Shown here: piece after piece, positions 34,971 through 46,835 of the stretch
Numbering within the stretch: position 1 is the stretch's first letter
Layout of the letters: each line of letters begins with the position of its first letter
Assembly: GCA_025506515.1 (NCBI GenBank)
Contig: CM046454.1
Location: forward strand, 30,678,465-30,742,464
DNA: 64,000 bases
Direction: 5' to 3'
DNA from: Flaveria trinervia
Lineage: Eukaryota; Streptophyta; Magnoliopsida; Asterales; Asteraceae
The notes under the pieces: generated by a model
Seen by the model: only the letters and a program-made list of their open reading frames with translations
Databases searched by the model: none
What the model was told of the DNA's origin: nothing
Made by a program: the position numbers and the translations under genes

Positions 34971-36480
34971 ATGATTCATATTGATCTTAATGTTACATCT
35001 TCTAACACATGGGTATTGGATACCGGATGTGGAACTCACATTTGCAATTTATTGCAGGGGTTCACAAGAAGTAGGGACTTCAAACAAGGGGATGTTAGCC
35101 TCTTCATGGGAAATGGAACTAAAGTCTTAGTTGAAGCTCGTGGAGACTACATCCTAAGACTTCCAAGTGGTTTGGAAGTTATTTTGAAGAATGTTTTGTA
35201 TGCTCCTAGTTTGACTAGGAACATTATTTCTGTATCCCAATTAAACATTATGATTATGTATTATCTTTTATCGAAAATGATATTCATGTTTCTTTAAATG
35301 GTATGTTCTATTTTAAAGCTATTTCAATTAATGGTATTTATGAATTGGTTCATGAAAATACTTAAATAGTTCATTGTACCAAACTAACACCAAGAAACTC
35401 AAGTTGGACTTAAGTGATACCTATCTTTGGCATTGTCGTCTTGGTCATATAAACAAGAAACGTTTACAAACACTTCAAAAGAATGGTCTTTTAAAAACAA
35501 ATGAATGTGATTCATTTGATATTTGTGAGTCTTGTTTACAAGGTAAGATGACTAAGGCACCCTTTAGTGGAACTACCGAAAGGGCAAAAGATTTATTAGG
35601 AATCATACATTCGGATGTATGTGGTCCTTTTAAGCCAATGACTAGGAATGGTGAAAGATACTTCATTACCTTTACCGACGATTATAGTCGCTATGGGTAT
35701 GTGTACTTGTTAAGGCACAAAGACGAAGCTTTTGAAATGTTCAAAATCTTCAAAAATGAAGTAGAAAATCAACTCAACAAGTCAATTAAAATTCTTCGTA
35801 CCGATAGAGGAGGTGAATACCTAAGTGATGCCTTTCAAAATCATCTTAGGAGTTGTGGATTGTCTCACAACTCACTCCACCTGGACACCACAACATAATG
35901 GTGTGTCTGAGAGGAGGAATCGAACCTTATTGGATATGGTCCGATCTATGATGGCTAGAAGCACATTACCTCTATCATTTTGGGGTTTCGCTCTGCTCTC
36001 CGCGGCCCGTATTCTAAATATGGCCCCAACCAAAAAGGTAGAAAGGACACCTTTTGAGATATGGCATGGAAGAGTTCCATCCCTATCGTACTTAAGGGTT
36101 TGGGGATGTGAGGCTTATGTTAAGACTCCCACCCTAAACAAATTGGATGTCCGATCCACCAAGTGTATCTTTATTAGATATCCTAGAGATTCTATGGGAT
36201 ATTATTTCTATGATCCAATGGAACAAAAGGTGTTTGTTGCCAGAAAGGGTGAGTTCTTAGAAGCAAAGTTCCTTATGGAAGGAGCTAGCAGTAGAACAGT
36301 GGATCTTGAGGAAGATCAAGAACCACAGCCCGATGCACGTTTGGTTGAAACTAGCACTCAACATAAGGATGTTGAGGATGATCAAGTGGTTGATCAATAC
36401 ACACAACACGTTCGCAGAAGTGGTAGAACTAGTAATCCACCTGAAAGATATGGATTTTTCATGGATGGATGCTATGTGAT
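34971..36480 (+). pseudogene. pol: C2 pol: protease and integrase, broken
   Basis: The protease active site is D-T-G at 35019-35027. Frameshifts and a stop lie at 35230-35380. The HHCC zinc site is intact at 35431-35535 (His, His, then C-x2-C). The core holds SDVCGPF, TDRGGEY and SERRNRTLLDM (Glu), giving a full D-D-E triad with one shift at about 35885. FEIWHGRVPSLSYL and WGCEAYVK follow as in the Copia integrase C-terminus. The frame 35825-36760 runs open for 311 codons into RT. Confidence 0.85.
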
Positions 36481-38071
36481 AGATTCTGATGAACCAACCA
36501 CATACCATGATGCAATGTCCAACACGGATTGTGACAAATGGCTTGAAGCCATGAACGTTGAGATGCAATCCATGTATGACAATCAAGTATGGGACTTGGT
36601 TGTACCACCTCTTAACTCCAAGATAGTTGGAAGTAAGTGGGTTTTCAAGAAGAAAACAGATATGCATGGAAACTTGGATACTTATAAAGCTAGACTTGTA
36701 GCAAAAGTTTCACTCAAACTCAAGGGGTTGATTATGATGAAACCTTCTCACCTGTTGTGATGCTAAAGTCTATAAGGATATTGTTTTCCATAGCTGCTCA
36801 TTATGATTATGAGATTTGGCAAATGGATGTCAAAACCGCTTTCCTAAATGGATATCTTGAGGAAGATATCTATATGGTTCAGCCTGAAGTTTTTGTCGAT
36901 CCAATACATCCTAATAAAGTATGCAAGTTAAAGAAATCAATCTATGGATTAAAACAAGCATCGAGAAGCTGGAATCACCGTTTTGATGAGGAAGTAAAGA
37001 AATTTGGTTCATCAAAAACGCTGATGAGGCTTGTGTGTATAAGAAGGCTAGTGGGAGCACAATAACTTTCCTAGTATTGTATGTTGATGACATACTACTA
37101 TTTGGAAATGACATTCCAACCTTGGAAGGTGTAAAAACCTGGCTTGGAAGTTGTTTTTCCATTAAGGATCTTGGTGAAGCCGCCTATATTCTGGGAATAA
37201 AGATCTATAGGGATAGATCAAGGCGGTTGATTGGTTTGAATCAAAGTGCATATATTGATAAAATCTTGAAAAGGTTCAAGATGGAAAACTCTTAAAAAGG
37301 TACCGTACCTATTCAAAGAGGAACGATGTTGAGTACGACTCAATGTCCAAGCTCAAAGGATGAGCAAGATAAAATGAAGGCAATCCCATACGCATCTGCT
37401 ATTGGATCCATCATGTATGCAATGATATGCACTCGACCGGACGTGTCATACGCCTTAAGTATGACAAGCCGTTACCAACAAAATCCTGGAAACAGTCATT
37501 GGATGGCTGTTAAGAACATACTTAAGTACCTAAGGAGGACAAGAGATATGTTCCTAATCTATGGATCTGGTCACGAGGAACTCGTTGTAAAAGGTTACAC
37601 GGATGCGAGTTTCCAAACCGATCGTGATGATTCACGGTCTCAATCGGGATACATTTTCATTCTGAATGGAGGAGCTGTCTCTTGGAAGAGCTCCAAACAG
37701 GATGTGGTGGCTCTGTCAACTACAGAATCAGAATATGTCGCCGCCTCATTGGCAGCTCAAGAAGCTGCATGGTTGAAGAAATTCATTGCCGATCTAGGGG
37801 TTGTCCCTTCCATTCAGGACCCCCTAGAGATCTTTTGTGATAACGAGGGTGCGATTGCACAAATCAAGGACCCCGTGCTCATCAAAAGACTAGGCACATT
37901 GAGCGGAGATTCAACTACATACGAGATGAAGTTGAAAAGGGAATGATATGTATTCGCAAAGTTCACACGGATCAAAACGTTGCGGATCCCCTCACGAAGC
38001 TCCTTGAAAAGGCAAAGCATGAAGGTCATACTTGTGCCATGGGACTTCGATATTCTAGTGAGTGGATTTGA
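36481..38071 (+). pseudogene. pol: C2 pol: reverse transcriptase and RNase H, broken
   Basis: RT from about 36530 with KWVFKKKT; frameshift about 36705; MDVKTAFLNGYL and QPEVFVDP intact; shift near 37010; YVDD at 37080-37091; TAA at 37293-37295 where the C family has Lys. RNase H 37326-37946 holds SQSGYIFILNGGAVSW and STTESEYVAA. The last ~40 codons are in another frame and end at TGA 38069-38071. Catalytic residues are all kept, in contrast to the breaks. Confidence 0.85.
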
Positions 38072-38846
38072 TCTGTAAATTTTGTATTTGGATATATGGA
38101 ACTTTCTATTATTTGAATAAAATTATTTGGTTATAATGTTTCAAATAATATTCCAATTTAGCATGTTTAATCCATGAGTAAAATGTTTACTCTAAATGTC
38201 CGTAGTCGTTCACACTTGTGGGAACAAGTTTGAAGGTAAGACTATTATGAACTTGGATTGGTTGATACTCAAAAGGATGAATATAGAGCAATGGGTTGCT
38301 ACCAAGGTTCATAGATATTTGTGGGATACAAATATTGGACTAACCCGCATCTCAAATTTTACTACATGGAATCTTATTGATTGATCACAAGTAATTTTGA
38401 GTAAAGGCAAATATCATTTGGTATCCTCCAACCTGAGATACATATTGGGTTTTGATATTCACCAAGTGTTACACCTTGAGCTTCTTCTTCACTGTCCCGA
38501 AATAGTGGACAGTACATAAGGGTATATTCAGGTATGACACGAGGTGTCTGTGAGAAACATATGTAGTCAAGATGGAATTTGTTCCTCTTATTCGTTGAGA
38601 GTTAGATGTCTAAGGCCTGATAAGTTAAATCAACAAGAAATGATCATTCTGTGTTCTTGGATTTAACATGACATCTGAAACAAAAGGATAGATGATTGAT
38701 TCACCTAAATCATTTCAAGTAGGGTACTTGAAAGGGATGATGTTATTGAATGGCTACAAGTCATGCGTATTAAGGGTAGTGAACCGTTGTTAGGCGGTAT
38801 TTACTGCTTACATCAATCTTCTATGAATCTTGGGCAAGTGGGAGAT
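38072..38846 (+). other. C2 3' untranslated region and PPT
   Basis: No supported gene. Ends with CAAGTGGGAGAT (PPT, about 38836-38846) before the LTR start TGTTGG. Homologous to the element C 3' region at 25579-26310. Confidence 0.65.
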
Positions 38847-39820
38847 TGTTGGATTCTGTGTGCCCAAGACACTTAGAATATTGATGTGGTTAGTACGTTA
38901 TGATCCAAGTCGGGTTACCCAATAACAAGTTTGGCAAACACCAATTAAATATTTAATTGATGATGTGATCATGCAATTAAATATTTACACCGATTTAGAA
39001 AATGGGTTTTCTAAATAAGTTGCATGTGAGTGGGAACAACTTATTAGGATAATTTGTTCAATCAATATTATTTGAAGTGTTGTTTAAATTAGTTAGATGA
39101 CATCAAATAATAGTGGGAATTACAACTTATAAATTAAATGGTTAATTGTATAAGTATGTAAATACATATATATATATATTGTACATACAATTTATATATG
39201 TCTAGTTCACAAGACATATTAATGTGTGATAAACAAATTGAAGGGAAAAGGGTTTTGAAACCCAAATTTCGGCCGCCCTCCCCTTAATCCCCATTGGACC
39301 AAACTTGCTTTGGGTACCACACACATTTAACTCTTGTCTTGAACACTCCACAAAGAATAACCACACACTTTACATGCAAAAGGCTCCAATCTCTCTCTCT
39401 CTCCCAACCTCACGGTTCAAGCAAGAAAAGAAGAGGTTTTGAAGCTTATTTTGGGTGATTCTACCTAACAAGAAGGGTGTTGCCATCAAGCTTGGGGTAT
39501 ACTAGCTTGAGGAGTCCTCCATTGGAGTCTTGGCCAAAAGAACAAGCATCAAAACCCCATTTTGGTCGACATTTGCTGCTGGAACAAGGTAGTTGTCACA
39601 GCTTGTTCTAGCTGTGATTTTATGTACGATTTTGTATGTTCATAGCTTGTTTAATCCACGTAAATGATCCTTATTGTTATGGGTTTGTTTATTTGTATAT
39701 TAATCATCATAAAACATGGATTTTCAGATCTAAAATCATGTTTTAAATACAAATTTATCCGCTGCGTTTTTCTGAAATACCAAGAGGATAAAACGGTTTT
39801 ATCTTCAAATAAACCCAACA
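38847..39820 (+). repeat. C2 3' LTR (974 bp, complete)
   Basis: TGTTGGATTCTG ... AAACCCAACA. Near-identical to 31686-32652. Confidence 0.9.
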
Positions 39821-40087
39821 ACTAAACAGTGCCTTAGTCATTTTTTTCTGTAACAAGATTCACATACATCAAATGAATCATATTCATTTGCTTTTAAAAG
39901 ACCATTCTTTTGAAGTGTTTGTATGCACTTCTTGTTTATATGACCAAGACAACAATGCTTAAGATAGGTATCACTCAAATCCAATTTGAGTTTCTTAGTG
40001 ATGGTTTGGTAAAATGAGCTATCATATAATGTGCTTTCATGAACCATTCATAAATACCATTAATAGGAATAGCTTAAAATAAAATAT
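39821..40087. repeat. Right arm of 270-bp duplication flanking C2
   Basis: Begins ACTAAACAGTGCC right after the C2 3' LTR and ends at AAAATAT, after which element C continues uniquely (GCCATTTAAAG...). It is the counterpart of 31416-31685. Confidence 0.85.
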
Positions 40088-40380
40088 GCCATTTAAAGAA
40101 ACATGAATTTCATTTTTAATAAATGTCAAAACATAACCATATTGTCTTAATTGGGCAACAGAAATAATGTTCCTAGTCAAACTAGGAGCATACAAATATT
40201 GTTCAAAATATCTTCAAAACCATTTGGAAGCTTCAAGATGTAGCCCCCTCGGCCTTCAACTTGAACTTTTGTCCTGTTCCCCATGTAGAGGCTAACATCC
40301 TCTTTCTTGAAGTCCTTACTTCTTTTGAACCGCTGCAATAAGTTGCAAATATGAGTTCCACATTCGGTATCCAATACCCA
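39821..40380 (-). pseudogene. pol: Element C pol: protease to HHCC (first copy)
   Basis: Minus strand. The protease site is near 40362-40374, reading D-T-E in place of D-T-G (DTECGTHIC), then THICNLLQRF and the protease body, frameshifts about 40090-40180, and the HHCC region 40047-39838, which is cut at the C2 insertion and then repeated in full at 31272-31643. Not functional. Confidence 0.75.
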
Positions 40381-41329
40381 TGTGTAAGAGGATATTAAAT
40401 TAAGATCAATATAATCATGAAAATTTTACCAGAGGTTTGCCCGGCATCCCTCTTAGCTTGCAACTCTTTGAGATGGACTGGGCAATTTCTTGCCTAATGT
40501 CCAATCTCCCCACACTTAAAGCATGGGTTATTCGAAGCAACCTTTTGCTTCTTCTCCGCTGGTTTTGGTGGTGGCGCTCTTACCACTCCCTTTCCCTTTC
40601 CCATAACGTGCCCCTTACCCTTGGAAACATTTGCCTTGGGTGCGGGGTGAGGCATGTTTTTGTTCCCACCTTCATTGATGGTGAGAACGGGTAAAACCCT
40701 TTTACCTATGGCCACCTCGGTAGTTTTGAGCATAGACTGAAGCTCACTTATGTTCTTGTCCCACCCATTCATGTTATAGTTCATGAAAAAGTTGTCAAAC
40801 CTTTTTGATAAAGAGTTGAGGATCAAATCCGTAGCCAACTCTTTCGAGATAGGACAGTTAAGCCTTTCGAGGCGGTCAATGTGGCTTTTCATCTTAAGTA
40901 CATAAGATGAAACAGATTGGATGTCGTGCATACAACACGCATGGAGTGCTCGAACCGTTTCGAAGCGCTCTACCCTTGCTTGTTGTTGGAACATTTCCTT
41001 TCATTGGGTTATCATGTCGTATGCTCCATGATGTTCATACTCCTTTTGGAGATCCAGAGTCATACTTGCCAACATGAGGCAAGACACTTGGACCGAGCCC
41101 TCAGTGTATTTCATGCAATTATTGTAGGCCTCCTCATCCTCCTTATTAGGTTGATCGGGAATCGGATCGTCTAAGATGTACGATCGTTTCTCTTGCTTTA
41201 GAACAATTCTCAAGTTTCGAAACCAATCAATAAAGTTGTTATGGTTTAGACGTTCCTTTTGGACAATGGTCCTTAATGACAATGAGTGAGCGGACGGGAT
41301 TTCATTTTTTCACTATTGTTGGTGGCCAT
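40381..41329 (-). pseudogene. gag: Element C gag, broken
   Basis: ATG 41329 (MATNN). A frameshift near 41285 leads into SLRTIVQKERLNHNNF (41282-41001). A further shift is at about 41000, then 40994-40494 carries SYVLKMKSHIDRL and a Lys/Gly/Pro-rich stretch. The CCHC knuckle is broken: its Trp codon reads TAG at 40494-40496, though Cys and His spacing is otherwise kept. Collinear with C2 gag. Confidence 0.8.
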
Positions 41330-42768
41330 CTACAAAATATAACAAAGTTCAATTTTAGTATTTTCCATATTGTTCATATTTTAATAATTAAAACCCCTTT
41401 TTAAATGTCTTATACACTTTTAAAATTCTAGAATCCAATGTTACATTTAAATAGGGGTTAGGTGACCTTTATCCTATTATTTAAATTAACAAGGTAGTCA
41501 ACGTTTTGCCAATTGCAACCCTCTGCAACATCTAGGGTATGGGATCGACTTTAAAACATCATATGTATAGTCGGCATGTTTATCCCATCAACACCTTTGT
41601 AAACCATATTGTAGGTGATCCATTTAACATGGTTTGCAAATCAAGTTACCCTACATGCACACACATGTGAGTTTTCCAACATAAGTGGTTAGGTGACATT
41701 TATCCCACAAATATGGTATCCTCACCTCGAATCACAAGTTCCCTCAAAATGGTTAGGTGACCTTTATCCCATTAAGAGTTTCCAAATGACTCAAGTGTTG
41801 TGCAAAAGGACGCTGTTAAACTTGTTTAATAAAGAAATTTTAAGTTTTCATAATCTTAGTTTAGAAAACTCTATGTACCTTATATTTGCATGCCTTCAAA
41901 TACAAGGTACCCTATGGTTCGCTTTTAATAAAACCCCTTTTATTAAAATCATTAATCCTTTTAATAACCTTTTATTAACCACTTAATGATAAACAACCAT
42001 CAATTTTCAGCTTGTTAATTTTGTTAATGAGCTTGTTATGCATATCCAAATATCAACCAACAATCATACAACAAACATCCAAACAAGCATAATCATACAA
42101 ACATAAGTGCATACCATAGCCACTAAGTTGACCACACTTGTTTGCCATCACAAGTGTTGTCATAAGGTCTTTCCTACGAGTTAAGATGGCACATCAAAAT
42201 GTGTCCATGAACTCCCACTTGAATCCACATCCAAATGCTTCAAGTGTCCATGTCTTTTGTGTCCTTCTTTGGGTCTTCATCTTGTGCATCTTCTTTTACA
42301 AAATCATATCCTAATACATTTTTTCTAATAAAAGAAATGCACCTAATCTATTTATTACATAACTAAATGAATAAATAAATTACAACCCAAAATACAAACA
42401 CAAATATTACAACCCTTTCAAGAATCAAAATCAACATGACAAACCACAATCAACCAAATCCAATACACATAAGGCCAAGGCTATGCAATGCACCAAAATA
42501 AGAAACATATTCAACATCCAAGAACAAATGTGAATCCCTTATTTCAGCTCTAAAGTGTCGGCTAACTTGAACCAAAACTTTAGGTTTTTGTCCAAACAAC
42601 ACAATCAACCATTTTATCTTTAACTTTCAAGGTTTATACTAATGCATGTAAGACAAAACCTTGAAACATAAGGGATTCAATCATCCAAATCAATACAGCC
42701 CCTAATGGGTTGAAAAATTCCATGAAAACTAACTTTTCAAGAACTTTTGAAGCACATATTCCACATAT
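41330..42768 (-). promoter_or_regulatory. Element C 1.4-kb leader with three copies of the 20-nt motif
   Basis: No gene supported. The reverse complement of GGGATAAAGGTCACCTAACC occurs at 41456-41474, 41687-41706 and 41751-41770 with one or two changes each. Two copies lie close together and one is set apart by ~200 bp, as in C2. Confidence 0.55.
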
Positions 42769-42784
42769 CCGGCTCTAGATGCCA
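42769..42784 (-). other. Element C primer binding site
   Basis: The minus strand reads TGGCATCTAGAGCCGG directly inside the 5' LTR; identical to C2. Confidence 0.8.
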
Positions 42785-42785
42785 T

Positions 42786-43719
42786 TGTTGGGTTTTGTAA
42801 CATGTAAATCAAAGCTAGTTTAACCATTTAAACTATAAAAACACAGCGGATATAAGGTTAAAACATGTGGTTAACAATCTGAAAAATGAACCATTTTTAA
42901 ACCATAAACAAAACCCAAGAACAAGGATCATATATATATGTGAAATCTAATGCTATCAAAAACAAAATAACAACCATAGGGTGTTCGTGAATACAACCTT
43001 TCAAGCACAAGATGCTGTAGATGGATGAGATGAAGAAAATGATATTCTTGAATGTTTAGCCTCCAAAAGAGAAAACCTCAAGCTTACATACCAACAAGCT
43101 CTTCCAAACACCAAGCTTGTTAGGGTGCAACACCAAAGAACACTCTTCTTTAGGTCCTCTAAAATCTGAAAATTTCAGCCCCTTTTTAGCCTTGAATCCG
43201 AATTTCAGCCTTGTTTCGGGAGGGTTTTTTCTTGTGTGTGTGAGAGAGTGTGTGAGAGATGAATGAAGAGTGTAAGAGTGGTTTAAGTCTCGTAGTACCC
43301 AAGACTAAAAGACACCTCATGTGGCACATGGGGCGGCTGAAATATGGATTCAAATTGGGTTCCCCCCATTTTGTAATTTTTATAAAATTACGCTCTCCAA
43401 AACCATTAGTTTATAAAATTAAAATCTATTTTAATTTTATAATATTAACACACTTTTATTTGTTATTATTTACCAACTTAAATAATGAAATAAATAAATT
43501 TCTCATGAACAAATTTTCTATTTAATGTTGTTCAACTACAAAAGCAATGTTTTAGAAAACCCATTTTCTAAATTGGTGTCAATATTTATTTGTATGATCT
43601 CATCAACAAATAAACATATATTGGTGTTTGTTTAGCTTGGTATTGGGTATGACCCGACTTGGATCATAATGTACCACCACATCAATCTTGTGTGTGTCTT
43701 GGGCATACAAGATCCAAGA
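42786..43719 (-). repeat. Element C 5' LTR (934 bp)
   Basis: Plus strand TGTTGGGTTTTG ... GATCCAAGA; the outer end has CCAAGA in place of CCAACA. Followed by TSD GTACT (43720-43724). Confidence 0.9.
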
Positions 43720-43724
43720 GTACT
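43720..43724. other. Target site duplication of element C (right)
   Basis: GTACT, matching 24639-24643. Confidence 0.9.
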
Positions 43725-45932
43725 TTCACACATGACACAGTCCATTTTCTTCTTCCCAAGAGCCTTCTACTCGGAACAAGACGGATTTTGGTCACATCCC
43801 TTTTCCACCCTCATCTTTGCAGATTTTGAGACAATCCTTTTTGGTTGAGGACCGTTATTGGAGTTGGATGGTCCAGGCTGTGTAGCAGTGGTACACAACA
43901 GATCAGTCTTCTTCTCAGTACTGAGATGATTTGAACATGAACTAGAACTCTTAGCCAAGGAGTTTAGATTGATCTCTTCAGTCTTTACTGCTTTAAACCC
44001 TGCAGAGATAAAAACTTGTTTCTGCTTGGAGTCAAAAGTAGCCTTCATCTCTTGAGCCTTCCTAGCTTTTCTTTTACCCTTTTTGAGTAAGTTCTTTCTC
44101 ATTGACTTGGTCATCACAGTCTTCTTCTTCTCCTTTTTACTTGTCTACAGGAATTCTTCACTATCATTTCATCATCTTCTTCACTCAAAGGATCTATGAG
44201 AGGAAGCTCATCTTCACAAGTTCCACACATTGGAGGTCTTACAAACAAAATTGTGTGTGGAGGAGCTATCTCATTGGATCCCAGTCCCTTCTTGTTCTCA
44301 TAGCACACCTTGTTGTGTAGGGATGACGATATCATGTTCTTGAAGGTCTCTTCTTCAAGAACACATTTTTCTACCTTGGCTTTGCTGATCACTAGCTCAG
44401 CCTGGCATTCAGTCAGCTTAGTTATGAGATCCTTGATCTGATTCCTAAAGTTTGTATGCTCATGTTTTAGAATTGAAATAGTTTTCTCTAAGTCCTCTAT
44501 CTTCAGTTTATAATCATTTTCAGACTTTCGAAAATCAACTTTTAAGATGTTTAAGGACTCCAGATTAGATCTCATTTCCAAGGTGTAGGACCTGTATCTA
44601 TTAACTTTAACAATGCATTTAGGGGTATAGAGATGTTCCAATACCTTTCCTTCATCATGATCTGCCATAAGTGCTTGGTTTGGAGAAGCATCTTCCACCT
44701 GAAAGCTCTAGTCAAAGCCTCCTTCTTTAACATCAACAATAGCTTTCTGCTTTGGCTTGTCATTCCGGGAAGCTTTATCAGTGTAGTTTGGTCTAGATTG
44801 TGCTTGGCCACCATTTGTTCTTGGTGCCTTACACTCCCAAGCAAAGTGGCCCATCAAGTTACAGTTATAACACTTGACTTTGCTTTTGTCCAGCCCAAAC
44901 TTCCACTGATTGCACTGCTTGGAAACTTCCTTCTAGTCCGCTTGTAGAACTTCTTGACTCTGTGAGTGAGAAGAGCCATCTGCTGGATTATCTCCATGTA
45001 CTCCAGATCATCTGGATGGATACATTCTAGATCTTCAAGGGTGAAAAGAAAATTTCCACAACTTTCATTAGAAGACACAAAGGCTTGAGAAGAACTTGTC
45101 TCTTGGAATGGGCTTCCTTGAGTGTAGTTCTCCCTTAGTATCTCAGTGAAGGTGATGAAAGGACCCTTTGGTGAATTGTTATGGTAGCATATGAGATGAT
45201 ATTAGGGTTCTATGCTATCCCTTTCAACAACATGAAGGGCTAAACCCATTTGATTGTTGGAGTTGCCAGATGAACTTTGCATGTCCATCTCCATCTGGTA
45301 GCCATTGAGAATCCATATAACTCTGACAGAGTGAGAGTATTCAGGTTCTCAGTTCTCTTGATAACCACACAGTAGTGCGTCCATTGCCTAGGAAGTGAGA
45401 ACATGAACTTCCTTACAATGTCTCTGTTCTCAATAGTAGCTCCTCCATCCATTAGGGTATCTACAATCTCAACCTGAAGTATTGCTGAGTCATGGTTTCA
45501 CCTGCTTTGAAGATGAAATTTTCAAACTACTGCTTTAGGAGATCCTTCTTGTTCTCATTTGCTTCAAAGGAACCCTCATACATCAGTTTCAATGCATCCC
45601 ACAACTGCTTAGTTTTTTGCATTTCTTGAAACCTCTGTACATAGAGTTAGGAAGAGCAGTCTGAAAGGCTGTCATGGCTTTCTGGTCAATCTCTACTCTC
45701 TTCCTATCTTCATCAGAGTAGTCAGCCACAACCTTGTGAATCATACCACCACCAGTAGTAGAAGGGGTGCTTGGTATGTATGGCCTATTCTCAACAGATT
45801 CCTACATCTTGAATCAAGAGACCTAATGAAACCTTCCATTCTTTGCCACCAGGTGTCAAAGTTTTCAAGAATGATCAATGGGGATTTCTTCATGGTTCCA
45901 GTTTCCATATTAGTTTTGGAAATGGCTGCCAT
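43725..45932 (-). pseudogene. gag: B gag, N-terminal and central part, broken
   Basis: ATG 45932 (MAAISKT), 70 bp after the PBS. The N-terminal domain has the Copia pattern (ILENFDTWWQRM). Several shifts and stops lie between 45740 and 45080. 45078-44854 matches the region just before the A2 knuckle (EYMEIIQQMALL; FYKRTRRKFP). The first CCHC knuckle is at 44831-44872. A long coiled-coil-like region follows at 44698-44114, then a Lys-rich stretch, and the first half of the second knuckle at 43725-43739 before the element C insertion. The architecture matches A2 gag. Confidence 0.8.
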
Positions 45933-46002
45933 TTGAAAAGTTGAGTATTTGTGTGTGTGAGGGATCTTAGCATGGTGAGATCTTATATCAAGAGCCTGGA
46001 AA

Positions 46003-46014
46003 GCTCTGATACCA
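46003..46014 (-). other. Element B primer binding site
   Basis: The minus strand reads TGGTATCAGAGC, two bases inside the LTR terminal TG/CA. It assigns 46017-46810 as the 5' LTR of B. Confidence 0.95.
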
Positions 46015-46016
46015 AA

Positions 46017-46810
46017 TGCAGGACCAGTGAACGGTGGTCACTTACAACACAACAACACAAAGAGGAGAGTAACTTAACTTAATGAAATAGTGAATTGGAT
46101 TAACCACAAGTAAAGACACTAAGAACACAAGTAATTAAGAAACAAAAGAAAGTTACAAGAACATGAGATACTTATACTACATCCTACAGTCGGCCATACT
46201 TTTAAGGCCAGCTGGATACAATTGACTAGACACAACACAAAATCAATTGTAGATTCAAAAAGGCATATTGCCTTTTGGCTTTGTGACTATGACATGCCAT
46301 AGCTCATATCCTTTTCTATTACAAAAAGGATAAAGTACATGAAGTAGAAAGTTACAGACTCAAGATCTCAGTGTACCGTTATCAAAAGCATGGACCTTTT
46401 CACCAACTCATGTAAGTTGGTGACTTTACAGAGTTGCAGTGGAAAGGGGTCCATCTTTATGGAAAAGTACAATAGATAAAGCATGTTGTTAAAATTCTTC
46501 GGAAGAAATCTATCTTCAAGAGTTGAGCTTCGGAAGACTTTGTCTCTGAAACTTCAGAAGACTTTATTTTTGGCTTCGGAAGATATTGGTCTCCGCTTCA
46601 GAAGATTTCACACTTAGAATATTTCAGTTGCATGTGTGAAACTTTTGAAGAATTCTTCTTCAGTATTGTGTGCATGCATGCATAAAGGCTTTGAGTGTTT
46701 GGTTGCTTCAGCCTCCTCATATAATCTCTACAACATCGTTTCATTACATATATGTAAGCCATGACAGACTTTTACATTAAGCGCATAAACTAGCAACATA
46801 TGTATCAACA
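46017..46810 (-). repeat. LTR shared by element B (5') and element E (3')
   Basis: Plus strand TGCAGGACC ... TATCAACA, TG...CA ends, 794 bp. B's PBS is on its left and a PPT (46811-46821) on its right, so one LTR serves as the 5' end of one minus-strand element and the 3' end of another. It contains CTTCGGAAG / CTTCAGAAG words (46498-46600), the B-family word. Confidence 0.8.
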
Positions 46811-46821
46811 AACTCCCCCTT
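46811..46821 (-). other. Polypurine tract of element E
   Basis: The minus strand reads AAGGGGGAGTT immediately before TGTTGATAC. It lies 15 bp after the extra-ORF stop, so the E extra ORF is immediately 5' of an LTR as in family A. Confidence 0.85.
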
Positions 46822-46835
46822 GGACCTAGTTTACT

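Larger units (their letters stand above)
31686..39820 (+). mobile_element. Element C2, Ty1/copia retrotransposon inserted in C
   Basis: 5' LTR 31686-32652, PBS 32654-32669, leader to 34071, gag 34072-34970, pol to 38071, PPT 38836-38846, 3' LTR 38847-39820. Related to its host element C but in the opposite orientation. The LTRs differ by only about three substitutions and six small indels, so it is the youngest insertion here, yet pol is broken in many places. There is no 5-bp TSD; instead a 270-bp duplication, and the 5' LTR lacks its first 10 bases. Confidence 0.9.
24644..43719 (-). mobile_element. Element C, Ty1/copia retrotransposon containing D and C2
   Basis: Minus strand. 3' LTR 24644-25578, pol 26311-40380 (interrupted), gag 40381-41329, leader 41330-42768, PBS 42769-42784, 5' LTR 42786-43719, TSD GTACT. 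Without its two nested elements and the duplication it is about 8 kb, with no extra ORF after pol, so it is a different lineage from A and B (Tnt1-type Copia; finer lineage not assigned). By eye the two LTRs differ at about 5% of sites. Confidence 0.9.

Noticed and set aside
44633..44947. Plus-strand 104-codon ORF
   Set aside because: Antisense shadow of element B gag, including its CCHC knuckle.
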